Positions 12,951 through 23,382 of a DNA stretch of 64,000 bases are shown here, piece after piece. Position numbers and translations under genes: made by a program. The notes under the pieces were generated by a model. That model worked only from the letters and a program-made list of their open reading frames with translations, had not been told where the DNA came from and made no database searches. Numbering within the stretch: the stretch's first letter is position 1; each line of letters starts with the position of its first letter. Source of the DNA: Rotaria sp. Silwood1 (Eukaryota > Rotifera > Eurotatoria > Philodinida > Philodinidae); the NCBI GenBank assembly GCA_905250075.1, contig CAJNOP010000001.1:6095126-6159125 (forward strand), in the 5' to 3' direction.

Positions 12951-13664
12951 TTAGACAGTAATTGAAACATTATGAATAAAACTAGATGATTTTGTTGCTG
13001 TTGTATTACTTATATTATTATTCGTTGTTGAAATAACAACTGGTATAGAATCATCTCCATGCATTATATCGCACGTTGAATTATTCATTTGAATATGAAT
13101 AAATGCGGTTGCGCTATCATCAGTTGTTGTTGATGATGATGATGATGAACTTGTTGTACCTGATGATGAACAAGATAATGATGGTCGGTATTGAATTAAT
13201 ATTGAAGATGTGGATGGTACTAATGAATCATTTTCAATTTGATTAAGACTTAAATCAGAAAAATGTCTTTCAATTGTAGATTTTAATGGTGTATTAGCTT
13301 GTGGTAACGATGGTTCAGCAAGAACAACATGTCGTAATTGTTGTTCCCTTTTAGTTGTTGTTTTAAATGGATCAGGTGATGATGATGATATTGGTTTTAA
13401 CGATTTTTTTAAAACAGGTGGTATATGATGTGGTAAAGAACGTCGAGAAAATGGTGTTCGACGTATATATGGTGATGAAACAGTACTACTAACACCTCCT
13501 ATACTAGGACATTTTGAAGATGGAGATGAAAAATTTCTTGCTTCATCATAACTATTATATGGACGACGTAAATTACTTATTGAAGATGACGTTGATGATA
13601 CTTCTTGTTGATTATTGAATAAACGAATATTTGAATGTAATGGTTGATGTTGATTACTAAACAT
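12951..13664 (-). CDS. Ser/Thr-rich low-complexity protein, unrecognised
   Basis: A 237-aa open frame on the minus strand with biased composition: Ser, Thr and Asn runs, several basic-Ser patches such as RRTPFSRRSLPHH, and a block PLKSTIERHFSDLSLNQIE. It has no membrane segment or known domain that I can see and is probably disordered. The ATG at 13664 follows a TA repeat (about 13672-13690). A possible splice acceptor (ATGTTTAG) overlaps the first codons, so this could instead be a terminal exon whose upstream exon I did not find. The phase does not fit the SH3 gene further upstream on the same strand. Confidence 0.5.
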   Translation of the reverse strand: MFSNQHQPLHSNIRLFNNQQEVSSTSSSISNLRRPYNSYDEARNFSSPSSKCPSIGGVSSTVSSPYIRRTPFSRRSLPHHIPPVLKKSLKPISSSSPDPFKTTTKREQQLRHVVLAEPSLPQANTPLKSTIERHFSDLSLNQIENDSLVPSTSSILIQYRPSLSCSSSGTTSSSSSSSTTTDDSATAFIHIQMNNSTCDIMHGDDSIPVVISTTNNNISNTTATKSSSFIHNVSITV

Positions 13665-13759
13665 AAATAAATATATATATATATATATATGAAAAGAATC
13701 AGTACAGATTTAATCATAACTAATTAAGAAATAAATATTATCATTGAAGATTTACTCAA

Positions 13760-14406
13760 ATTCTGTCTAATGAGGGAACCACTCGAGGAGGTACCTCGCG
13801 TTTGAGATTAGACGCCAGTCATTACGTATGGCCTACTGAGACTAGAGAAAAATCTACAAGGATTCTTTCACATGCACTGCCTTTTTTTAGTTATACCCGA
13901 TACACTACATTTTTATCTTTGCCATAGCATTTACAAAAAAAAAAAACTTGAACAAACGAAATTTTAACCTATAATTGTTTGCATAGACAGATTTTAAAGT
14001 CATTTAGAATCTCCTTAAGTATCAGCCAAAAAGAGTCATCTCTTCTCAGAGTATTACATTCACATAAAACCATGATACTCTAACATCTATTTTTTTTTTG
14101 TAGATTTGGTATCTCAAGAAGAGACAACTTTTTTGGCTAAAATTTTTTTGAAGACTAGAGCGACTTCAAGAGCTGTCTATGAGCAAAATTTTCAGTCAAG
14201 ATTCGTTCGCCGAGTTTTCTTTTTATAAAAAGTGTGTCAACAATTAAAAAAATCCAGTATAACCACCATAACTGAAAAAAAAATGAGAGTGCATAGGGAA
14301 AAATCCATCTAGGTTCCTCGCAGTCTCAGCAGGCCGTACATAATGACTGAGATCTAATCTCAAACGCAAGATATCACCTTAGGTGGTCCCCTCGTAAGAG
14401 ATTTTT
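13760..14406. mobile_element. Nested foldback element
   Basis: The outer arms 13760-13890 and 14274-14406 are imperfect inverted copies: GCGTTTGAGATTAGACGCCA on the left matches the complement of the segment ending ATCTCAAACGC on the right, and ATGGCCTACTGAGACT matches the complement of AGTCTCAGCAGGCCGT. Inside is a second inverted pair: AGCCAAAAAGAGTCATCTCT (about 14021-14045) and the complement of AAGAGACAACTTTTTTGGCT (about 14119-14140). No ORF. Confidence 0.75.
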
Positions 14407-15290
14407 CTATTAGAAGAAAAACAAAACAACATCTAGGAACTTAAGTATTTTTTACTGAAGCTACTTTTGAATTTTTCCCTGAATAGTAATTATTCTGTAA
14501 ACCTTTCAAGTATTAATTAAAAAGAAGATTGATATTTAGATTATATAAAAGAGAAGTATATGTTTTCAAAAAGAAGAAGTATCATTGAGTTTTCCTATTC
14601 ATTCACAACAGTTTAAAACAAAAGAGAATCGGTTAAAATTAATGAATTGAATGAAGAAAATTCTTTTTGATCTGGAAAAAAAATTAGTAGGTCAAAATAG
14701 AACATGAAATAAAATTGATGTCGTCTATTCCTTTTATCTAGCGAGAAAATATATTTAAGTGTGACCTCTAGATACGAGATGAGATCAAACCTATCTCATA
14801 CAGAATTTTTTTCTTTGGTCACTATTATCGATAGTCTTAGATGACATTGATTTAGCTTTTTTTCAAAAAACCGAACGACATACAATGTAATTCTCATGTG
14901 AAACGCGAGTATGTTCATGAAGAATCAATTATCTTATAATTAACTACAAAATATCATGTGGTATTAGTATTAGTGCCTTTATTGTGTTATTCTCAACCTA
15001 ATGCAAACTTATTTTTAGAAAGTTGATAATAAAAGAATTCTTTACACAATTTATTATTTTGTAGTTAACTCTGACATAGTTAACTTTTCATAAATCGAGT
15101 CATCTCACTGGAGAACTATATTATGTTATCCTTTGAATTTTTTATGGATTCGATCGATGGCAACTACGACTATCACTATTTTCGATCAACAAAAGAACTT
15201 TTTACAAGATATGCTAGATCTAATCTTGTTTCTAGGGAGCGCAGTTAATTATGTTCCCTGGTAAATCTCATTTCAAATAAGAAAATTCTA
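14407..15290. other. Intergenic, nothing recognised
   Basis: Sequence downstream of the SH3 gene 3' end. It is AT-rich. I see no exon, RNA gene or repeat. Confidence 0.5.
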
Positions 15291-16594
15291 TTACTTTTCC
15301 TGTAGTTGACTTTGGTGAATACTTTTTTTTACAAATTGTGTAAATGCACTGTTACTGGATATCGACAATTGATATTTCATTCGATTGGAACTATTCGATT
15401 TTAAAACAGCTGTATTATGATTATTTTTCATTGATTTTTTAATCGGCAGATCTTGTACAAGAAGAGCATGTTTTTTTATTGTATTTGAAGACGAACGTAA
15501 TGAACGTATATTTGATAAACGTGCATAACGTTGTGTTGATATATCAAAACTATGATTATTCTTATTGTTATTATTATTATTATTATGTGATGATGATTCA
15601 CAATCTGAGAAACCAGAATCACCACCACATGATGATGATGTAACATCTTGACGTTTTTTACATGATAATGGATTTTGGAATAAAAATGATTGTGAACCAA
15701 GTGTTGATGATAATGAAAACTTTTTATTTGTTGATGGTGTTAATATTGATGTATTTATTGATGGTGATTTTGTTTGACATGATTTTTTTGTTTGAAAATC
15801 ATATGGTTTATAAAAATTTTCAATATCATTTGAATATTTTATTGATTGTCGTCGTAACATTGGTCGACAACACACATATGGTACAAAACCTTCTTCATTA
15901 TCAGCTGTTTTAACAAATAACCATTCATTTAATATAAATTGAGCATTTACAGGAAAACCTATTTTCAATTTAAAAAAAGAAAAAGAATTGTTAATTAGAG
16001 AAGATTAATCTAATTTTCTAAATAAAACATAATTTACCTCTTTGAATTTCAATTTGTTTTTTTTGTAAACCTTTTACATCGGGATTAAATGAAACAACAA
16101 CTAACATTGGTATATTAGCTGGTGAATTTGATGATGCACGACGTAGTTTTTCAGTTATACTTATATCATCTTCACCATCTGATTCATCTATATTTGCTTG
16201 ACGACTTAATCGTCTTGGTTTATCTAAATAAACACATATGTTGTCTAGTATTCTTCTATTTATTGATATAGATAAAATAATATGACAATCAATGAAAAAA
16301 TATTTACAAAAACAACAAAAGAGGATTTTACCCGATCGTATAAATTCATGTTGATCGATTGATTGTTGTTCATTAGTTTTAGTTAATGATTCAGGTAAAT
16401 CATCATACAATGAATCACGCTTAGCCGTTGTACATAAACATGTTTCTAAACAAAATTAAAAAACAAAATGAGAATATGATAAATTATTTTTCTTCACAAA
16501 AAGAAATATTCTACATATAAAAATGTTTCTCACGTTTATTTGTTTCACCGGATGAACGAATACGAACTCGTTCAAAGAATCGTTTTAACAACAT
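15291..16594 (-). CDS. SH3-domain protein, 4 exons
   Basis: Minus-strand exons 16594-16534, 16445-16332, 16223-16038 and 15958-15291, all joined in phase 1, give 342 aa. An SH3 domain spans the last two exons: MLVVVSFNPDVKG, then QIEIQRG, then the RT/n-Src part ending NEWLFVKTADNEEGFVPYVC. This matches the ALYDF...W...G..GFVPxxYV pattern; the usual WW pair is reduced to one Trp and the first ALYDF Tyr is Phe. The N-terminal part is basic then acidic (ANIDESDGEDDISITEKLRR). The C-terminal half is disordered, with GDSGFSDCESS and a poly-Asn run. It is likely a cytoplasmic adaptor that binds proline motifs, but I cannot name the orthologue. The first exon may be replaceable by 18900-18933. Confidence 0.75.
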
Positions 16595-19500
16595 GATGAT
16601 AAGATTTTTAATGTTCTTTATTAAAATAAATGCTGTAAATGACAGAGAAAAAGGGAAAGAACGTGATACGGCTTTACTGTTACACGTCGACCAGTATTTC
16701 TCTTCTTCTTCTTCTTCGTCTTCTTTTTTTACATCACATCGATGCACACGAACGCCAAGTAAGTGTACAGGGACATAAGTGAATACCGTATCGAAGATGT
16801 GTGTTTTACACCAATGCGCACGTCACCTTGAACGTTGATCCATCGAGAGAAGAAAGAATGTGACGATAAGTGAAAAGAAAGACAACGGGACAGAGAAAAA
16901 GAGAGAAAACAACTGCTATGATGTTGTCTGGTCGATTATCTAGAGAGAAAGTGTGAGAAACAAGAAAAATCATATGATTAACCCTAAAACAATAATCGGC
17001 ATATACACAATTGGATAGAATAGATGAGCTGATAATCAAGTTTGTATGTAATCAGCAAGACCTAGACATACAACACTTTTTCTTGTCTACATGCTGAGAG
17101 TCTCGTTAGAACGACTTCTTTTTTTCCTTCTCATCATTATCAACATACAATTATACTCAAGAGAAAATCTATCACTAACTGATAGACATCTGTTCTAAGA
17201 CATCATAACTATACAAAAAAAAACCTCGAAAAAAATTCTTTATTTCTTTCAATTAATTTCAGATTTTTTTTTTATTTATACCTATTAAATGAAATAAAAC
17301 TTGTGTTTTTGATATCCATATTTGTTTCATAGGAAATATTTTGATAATGAAACGATTTCTATATGAAAATTATATTTCAATCAAGACGGCGGACTATTTT
17401 TCATTGAATCTTAATACGAATCAAATCGAGGTCAATCGAACAATGATGATCAATAGAGAGATGCAGCAGCAACAGTAGTAGCAGAACAAGAGAGAAAGAA
17501 ATATATATTGTAGGTTGTTCTCTCTCATTCTCTTTTGGATTCATTCAGTTTCATTAAGAATACAAGAAGAAGAAGAAAAAAAAAAGGAGCTTTCCAATTT
17601 TTATAATAAGTAACTTAGAGAAAGAATAAATCTATATGAATACAAAGCATAAATTCATTGCTTTTCTAATTGACAAAACTTCACAGAACATCCGACTATT
17701 ATTAAATAAAAAAAAAAAAAATCTAATTGAACAAAACCAAGGTCACGGAGCACCTGACTAATTGCTAGAAAAGCGCCAGATGAAAAAAAACCATGTTTAG
17801 GTACATAATATTCTTGACAATCTTTGATCACTACCGAATTTGATATCATTGTCTGATTATTTTTGACCTCGAAAACGATTAAATACGTGATTCAATTAAC
17901 GATCAGATATACATATATACAACTGCTGTATGAGGTACAAACATGATTTGTTACTATTCTTTTACTCAGTAGCATTTGACTGATAGTATAGCACACACGA
18001 ATACATTCATCATCTTACTCTACTTGATGAAGTACTTGCTATTGGCAAATACATGTATATATATATGTACTTCTACTATTACTAGTATAACTACTATCAT
18101 CATCAGCAATTGTCGTTTAAAGCGGGCAATATAAACGTAGTAATAGGCGGACGACAACTAGTAGGATAGTTACGTCAGTCATTCGCTTGGATGGAGTAGT
18201 AAGAGAAAGTGTATATGTATGTCAAATGAAGGTCTAATTTCTGTCGTTTCGATGTTACATCGATGAAGAATGCAAGTACATATAAGTGTGTATGTGCTTC
18301 GATGATTATATATTGTTATATTGCGTGTGCATGTATATATATATATTTGTATACGCATCTATTTACAAGTGCTCATTTATTCAACATGACATAAAAAATT
18401 CATAATAATTTTGTTTTCATATTTCATTTAGGAACTATAATTTCTATAAAAATAATTATTGTTCATTTCCGTTTTTTGTTTTATGCCTCGAAGATAAATA
18501 AAATGAATTTTTATTTTTATTTCTATTTATGATTTAGATCGAACCATTTTACAAGATTTATTTTGGAAAATTCTGTTTGAACGAATGGTCTTTCCTATCA
18601 TACACATATATGTATACCATTGCGTGTTCATATTTTGTGTTATTCTTAGATGACGATTAAACCAATATGTATAATGTATATGCATATGTGCTTGCATTGG
18701 TTCGTAGACTAGCAAAATGATTAACTCTACCTATTCGTTTCTTCTTTGATAAATTAGACGATGCAAGAAAACAAGTGTCGTTGGAATATGAAGAATAAGT
18801 GACGAACAACTGAAGTCTAACTAATTTTTTTATGCTATTTGCACTAATAGCTTTTTTCTTATTGTCGTCAATGAACTAATTTAGTAGAAGTTCACTTACT
18901 TTTGCCTAGTAATCGACGTGCCAAACCTGGCATTGTGAATAATCAATCGTTAGAAGATTGAAAGAGGAGGCGTACAGACGGTAGCTTGAGATCTAAAAGA
19001 AATATAAAAGACAAATGGAAGGTCAAAGAATACAATATGAAATGTAATTTTATTCTAATAATCAAAATGGAACAATGTTAAATGGCTATCAACTAAAAGA
19101 ATGCTAAAAAAATCTTTTCTTTTTTTTGTTTCTTTTTATTCCATATTAAAAAAGCAAGATTTATTAAATTTAAGAGAAGAAAATTTCTTTTTTTCTCTCT
19201 GATATAATGGTAACAGATTGATGGCATGAAAAATTGGACTAACTATGACATAAAAAGAAACTAGAAGTCTATGCTAATAAGAGAATGGGCAATGCAATAT
19301 AAAGAGAGAAAGAAGAATCTGTAACAAGACAATTCTTATTCTCTCTTTCGTTCTCGTTTTCTCTTCTTATTCTATTCACTACAATTTATAGGACGAGTGT
19401 AGTAGAAAGAGAATACTGTCATTTTTTTTTCACAATCATGTTCTAATTGTACTACTCGTATTCTTTTGCACTGGCAAACAACTAGACGAGAATAGAGAAA

Positions 19501-20342
19501 GAGATGATGCTGAATAAATGCTATCAACGTTCAATTTCTTTTTCTCTTTCATAAACATTACTGTCTGTCCTGTTCATCGTCCCTGAATAGATAACGAGAA
19601 CGCGATGACCATCATCAACATTACTGTCGATGTCAGAGTATAATAGTTCTTCTCTTGTCAGAAGCGACATACATCTGTTCAAGAGAAAGTATATATTAAA
19701 AATACATAGTTGATGTCTGCACGAGACACAATTGATTTTACAGATGCGTATCATCCATTTTTTTTTTGCTTCTCTTCATTCACAGGGTTTCCGACATCAT
19801 CAATACAAATAGATAACTCTAGTGGTCAGAAGGAAATAAAAAGAAAAATCTACTGTAGCAAGGAAATAAATTCTTTTTTTTTCTTTATTCTGTTCGACTG
19901 GTGACCCCGCCTGATAGAAAGAAAACACATGACTATCGTGTCATTTGGCCAAGGCGGTAAGCTTATTGATCAAGACAAATGATGAAAATAGGGATGAATC
20001 TTTCTCTTTAATGAACGTCATCATAGTCTGAAAAAGAGCAATTTAAGCAATAGTGAATATGTGCGCCTCTGTTTTTTGTCTTCTTCTATATATTCATATA
20101 AGATGATCTTAAGAATAAATAAATCTATAGACATACTGAAGAAAAAGCGAACATCATTCGATAGTAGTCATAAGCACTAGTTGAAATTCGATTTCTAATC
20201 GGATTAATATATATATATACATAAAGATGAGCGATATTCAATAAATCATTTGGATATATGTTGACAGAAACAATTGATAATGTTGCTTGATATATAATTC
20301 GATTCTTTAGTGATTATATTCACAAAAGAATGAATAAGATTA
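16595..20342. other. Long gene-poor region between SH3 and K+ channel-like genes
   Basis: Apart from the candidate alternative exon at 18900-18933, it contains purine- and pyrimidine-rich runs (for example the CTT run at 16701-16728 and GAGA runs near 17490 and 19300), TATATA tracts near 18055 and 18335, and a CAG/CAA run near 17463. No gene is visible. Open frames here look non-coding. It may hold regulatory sequence for the two promoters of the SH3 gene. Confidence 0.5.
18900..18933 (-). CDS. Candidate alternative first exon of the SH3 gene
   Basis: On the minus strand, ATG at 18933 opens MPGLARRLLGK and reaches an A|GTAAGTG donor after 34 nt, leaving phase 1. That is exactly the phase required by the second exon of the SH3 gene (16445-16332). 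The first exon at 16594-16534 also leaves phase 1, so either could be used, giving 342- or 333-aa products with different basic N-termini and promoters 2.3 kb apart. No other downstream minus-strand exon competes for it. Supported only by start, donor and phase. Confidence 0.4.
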
Positions 20343-21513
20343 CTATTCTCTTCTTTCTTCTCGATATATTTTTAAAAATCCTTTAATTAATTCTTGTAAT
20401 ATGAGTCCATTAAGAAGTAGACCAAAAAATGTCAACATATAACTACAAAATCTTCCTATAATTGTTAATGTAAAATGCGGATCAGTATGTCCAAATCCAA
20501 TTGTAAAACTAAAATATTTTATTCTCTATTTACAATATTTTTTTATGAATTAATTAAACCTAAGTGAAGTTGCCCACCAAAATGCATCGAAATGAGTTTT
20601 CATCGTTAATTTATTATTTTGATCTTCTTGTTGTCGTCGTTCAAATGCAAATGCCATTTCACTAAATGATCCTATTATAATTATATTAATAAAAACTAAT
20701 ATACAAATAATTTCTAATCTAAAAAGCAAAGAATCAATAACTATTTTATTTTACTCAAAAGAAAAGATCATTCTATTTATACCGTTGAATAAATGTTTGA
20801 ATAATTAGTCTTAATATACGTAAATGTGCAATGATGATAAATAAACGAAATGTTTTCAATAACATAATTAAACAATTTATAAAATAATAATTTGTTATTA
20901 TCATTAAATTTTGACTAATAATTATAAATATACTTAATATCGTAGAAAATAAATCTAATAGAAAACATTTATTTCGAAAAAAATCCTTTTTATAAACGAT
21001 TCGATAAAGTATAGTACTTGTTAATAAAATTATATTAAATAATTCAATAAAATAAGTTAATGACCATGATGAATTTACAAAATGATTATTAGATATTTCC
21101 ATACTTATTGTTATCATAAATAAAATACTACAAATAAATGGTATTATGAAAATAAAATAATCTTTGTTTGTGTTTTTTAAAGTTTTTTTTCTTCGAAAAT
21201 ATTGATATGTTGAAATTTTATTTATTTCATGATATATATTTGAATTATTTAATTTAAAAAATTGGCATTCATTTTCTAATAATTCAATAGGAATATTATG
21301 TGGACAAAAAATTTTTTTTTCTAGTGTATAATATGTTAATATATAAGAAAATAATAATGGATTTCGTTCAAAATAATAATCTTTTATATCATGACGATAA
21401 TATTTTGAAAGTAATAATTCATTACCAAGTAATGTTTGAGGATAATTAATTACTAGTGTATATGGTATATGAAAACGTTTGCCTAACAGATTTATTATAA
21501 GAATCTTTTCCAT
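20343..21513 (-). CDS. Divergent voltage-gated K+ channel-like protein (T1 + 6 TM)
   Basis: Minus-strand exons 21513-20783, 20718-20560 and 20508-20343 give 351 aa. The N-terminal ~90 residues are a Kv-type T1/BTB tetramerisation domain (FHIPYTLVINYPQTLLGNE; YYFERNPLLFSYILTYY; NIPIELLENECQFFKL). S1-S3 follow, then an S4-like helix (LLKTFRLFIIIAHLRILRLI), S5, the pore helix FDAFWWATSLSF, the filter TIGFGHTDP, and S6. Three features are unusual. The filter is GFGH instead of GYGD. The third and fourth gating-charge positions of S4 are Ile and Ala. S6 lacks the Kv PVP motif. The protein stops about 20 residues after S6, with no long C-terminal tail. It lies in the plasma membrane by family. K+ selectivity and voltage gating are inference; it could be a silent or modulatory subunit. 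Confidence 0.82.
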
Positions 21514-21869
21514 TTTTTTTGCTTTGTTCGGAAACTGTTCGGCGCGAAGTTTATTTATTTTTTCTTATTTATTATCCATTCAAAATAAGTACTCAATTTT
21601 TGACTATTCATAAACATTTGACTTTTATTATAAGATGATAGTTTATTTACAATAGAAAAAAACAAAAACAAATTCATTTTGGATTATTGAAATAATTAAT
21701 CTGAATTCAGTTAGATTAAAAGAGGCACAAATAACAGTTAGAAAAAAGGAACACATTTAGACGTTTGACCATAACAAGATGCATATAACCACCGGAGCAA
21801 AAAAAAAAGAAAAAAGAATTATTGCTCGCTTATAATAGAAAAAATTTCATCTTTGTTGTTTTTCTTTTT
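21514..21869. other. Short intergenic region
   Basis: About 355 bp of AT-rich DNA between two minus-strand genes. It must hold the promoter of the K+ channel-like gene and the 3' end of its upstream neighbour. I see no other feature. Confidence 0.5.
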
Positions 21870-23382
21870 TTACAATAGTTCTAATCGGTCCTTTTTAGGT
21901 ATTAATAATTGCAATCTTGATCGATTTATAGCTGTTTTATTTTTTGCTGCTAATTTTGATTGTTGTTGTTGTTTAGCAGAAAATAATTGTTGCTCTTGAA
22001 GAAAATTTTCCATTGAACCAAATTGTATAAGAACTTCAGTACGACTTTCTTCATCAAGTTCAGTTAAATTAATCCATAATAAATTTGTTCTAAGTATATC
22101 ATCAGAAAATTGTTCACCAAATATAGATAAACGTTGTTTTTGTGGTAATGCTGTCGGACGTGGTGGTGGAGGTGGTGTTGGTGGTTGTGGTGGCGGTGGT
22201 GATGATGATAATGATGATGAATTAACAAGTGTTTGTTTTGTTGATGATGCATGAGAAGTTTTAGTTGAAACTGAAGTTAAAGCACGAGAGTTTGAATTAT
22301 TATTATTTGTTGTTGATGATCGTGTTGAACGTATTGATAAAGTATCCATTGGTGATGTTCGTTGTTTGGTTAAAGTGGATTGTTTTGGTTGTACTGGACG
22401 TGTCGGAGTTGTAATTGCTGTTATAGGCCGACGAACAGATGGTGTATATTTTTTTATTGTAGCAATAGCAGTAGCCGTTGATGAAGATGATGGTTCTATT
22501 GGTAATGAAGGTTTGAGACGTTTAATTGGACCTGGACGATTTTCAACATCACATGATGATGCAGATCGTTGTACACCTTGACCAGATCGTGATGGAATAT
22601 TATGACGAGATGATGTTGAAAGTGAAGTTGTAGCTGTTGTACTTGATGTGACTGATGATGTTGATGTTGGTGACACTTGCATTGGTGACGAACTTGCAGC
22701 TATACATATATATATTATAATAGATATTATTAAGAAACATTTTTCTTCAAACGATAATTATACTTACTATTCGACAATGAATGACGTCCTTGCCGTTTGG
22801 CTACATTGAGCCGAACGCCCATGGCAGCTTCAAGTGCCTCAAGACGTGACTGTAAATTGGGTCCAAGTGATTCTAAATATATTTCAATACAAGAGGAATC
22901 AATCAAGCAAATCAATCAATATGGATTCTCCCGTTTTTTTTTCGCGCTCTCATTTTCTTGCATATATTTCCTTGAGAATCTACCTGAACGTTGCAATCTT
23001 GTCGTCGTATGCATACTATATTTTACACGTTGTATCAAAATCAGATTACAAAATTCAATAGAAGAAACGGTAGGCAATTCACTACTTCAATTTGTGCGTT
23101 TATGTGTTTGTGTAAAATAGAAAAGAATATGCTGCCGCGTTCTAACATGCTAAAAGCATGGTGCACAGATCTGCTTCATTTTATGATCTCGTTTTTTTCT
23201 TTTTTCTTCTTTTTTGTTCTTTTCCTTATTTTCTCCTTTATCTTATTTCTTTTATTAATGTGTGACAATTGTCAACGGAAAAGAAACTTACGCTCACTAT
23301 GGCCAGTTGTGACGCCAGTAGTTGAAGCACGCGATATTGTTGACGTAGTTGATGTTGTTGTTGTTGTTTGAAGTTTAGGCAT
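21870..23382 (-). CDS. Unrecognised, mostly disordered protein, 3 exons
   Basis: Minus-strand exons 23382-23292, 22872-22768 and 22699-21870, all joined in phase 1, give 341 aa. The first exon is Thr/Ser-rich (MPKLQTTTTTS). The second encodes a compact, possibly helical block NLQSRLEALEAAMGVRLNVA. The third is Ser/Thr-rich with basic clusters (NRPGPIKRLKPSLPIEP; TIKKYTPSVRRPI), a Pro-rich stretch of PPPPQPPTPPPPP type that could bind SH3 domains, and an ordered C-terminal helix with TNLLWINLTELDEESRTE followed by a Gln run. I do not recognise the family. Charge and composition would suit a cytoskeleton- or chromatin-associated protein, but that is only an impression. Confidence 0.7.

Noticed and set aside
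12951-13664. Terminal exon of the SH3 gene instead of a separate gene
   Set aside because: The SH3 gene already ends in frame at 15291, and its introns are all phase 1 whereas the acceptor at about 13656 would need phase 2.
22366-22581. Plus-strand frame within the 341-aa gene
   Set aside because: Antisense shadow of a repetitive Ser/Thr-rich exon.
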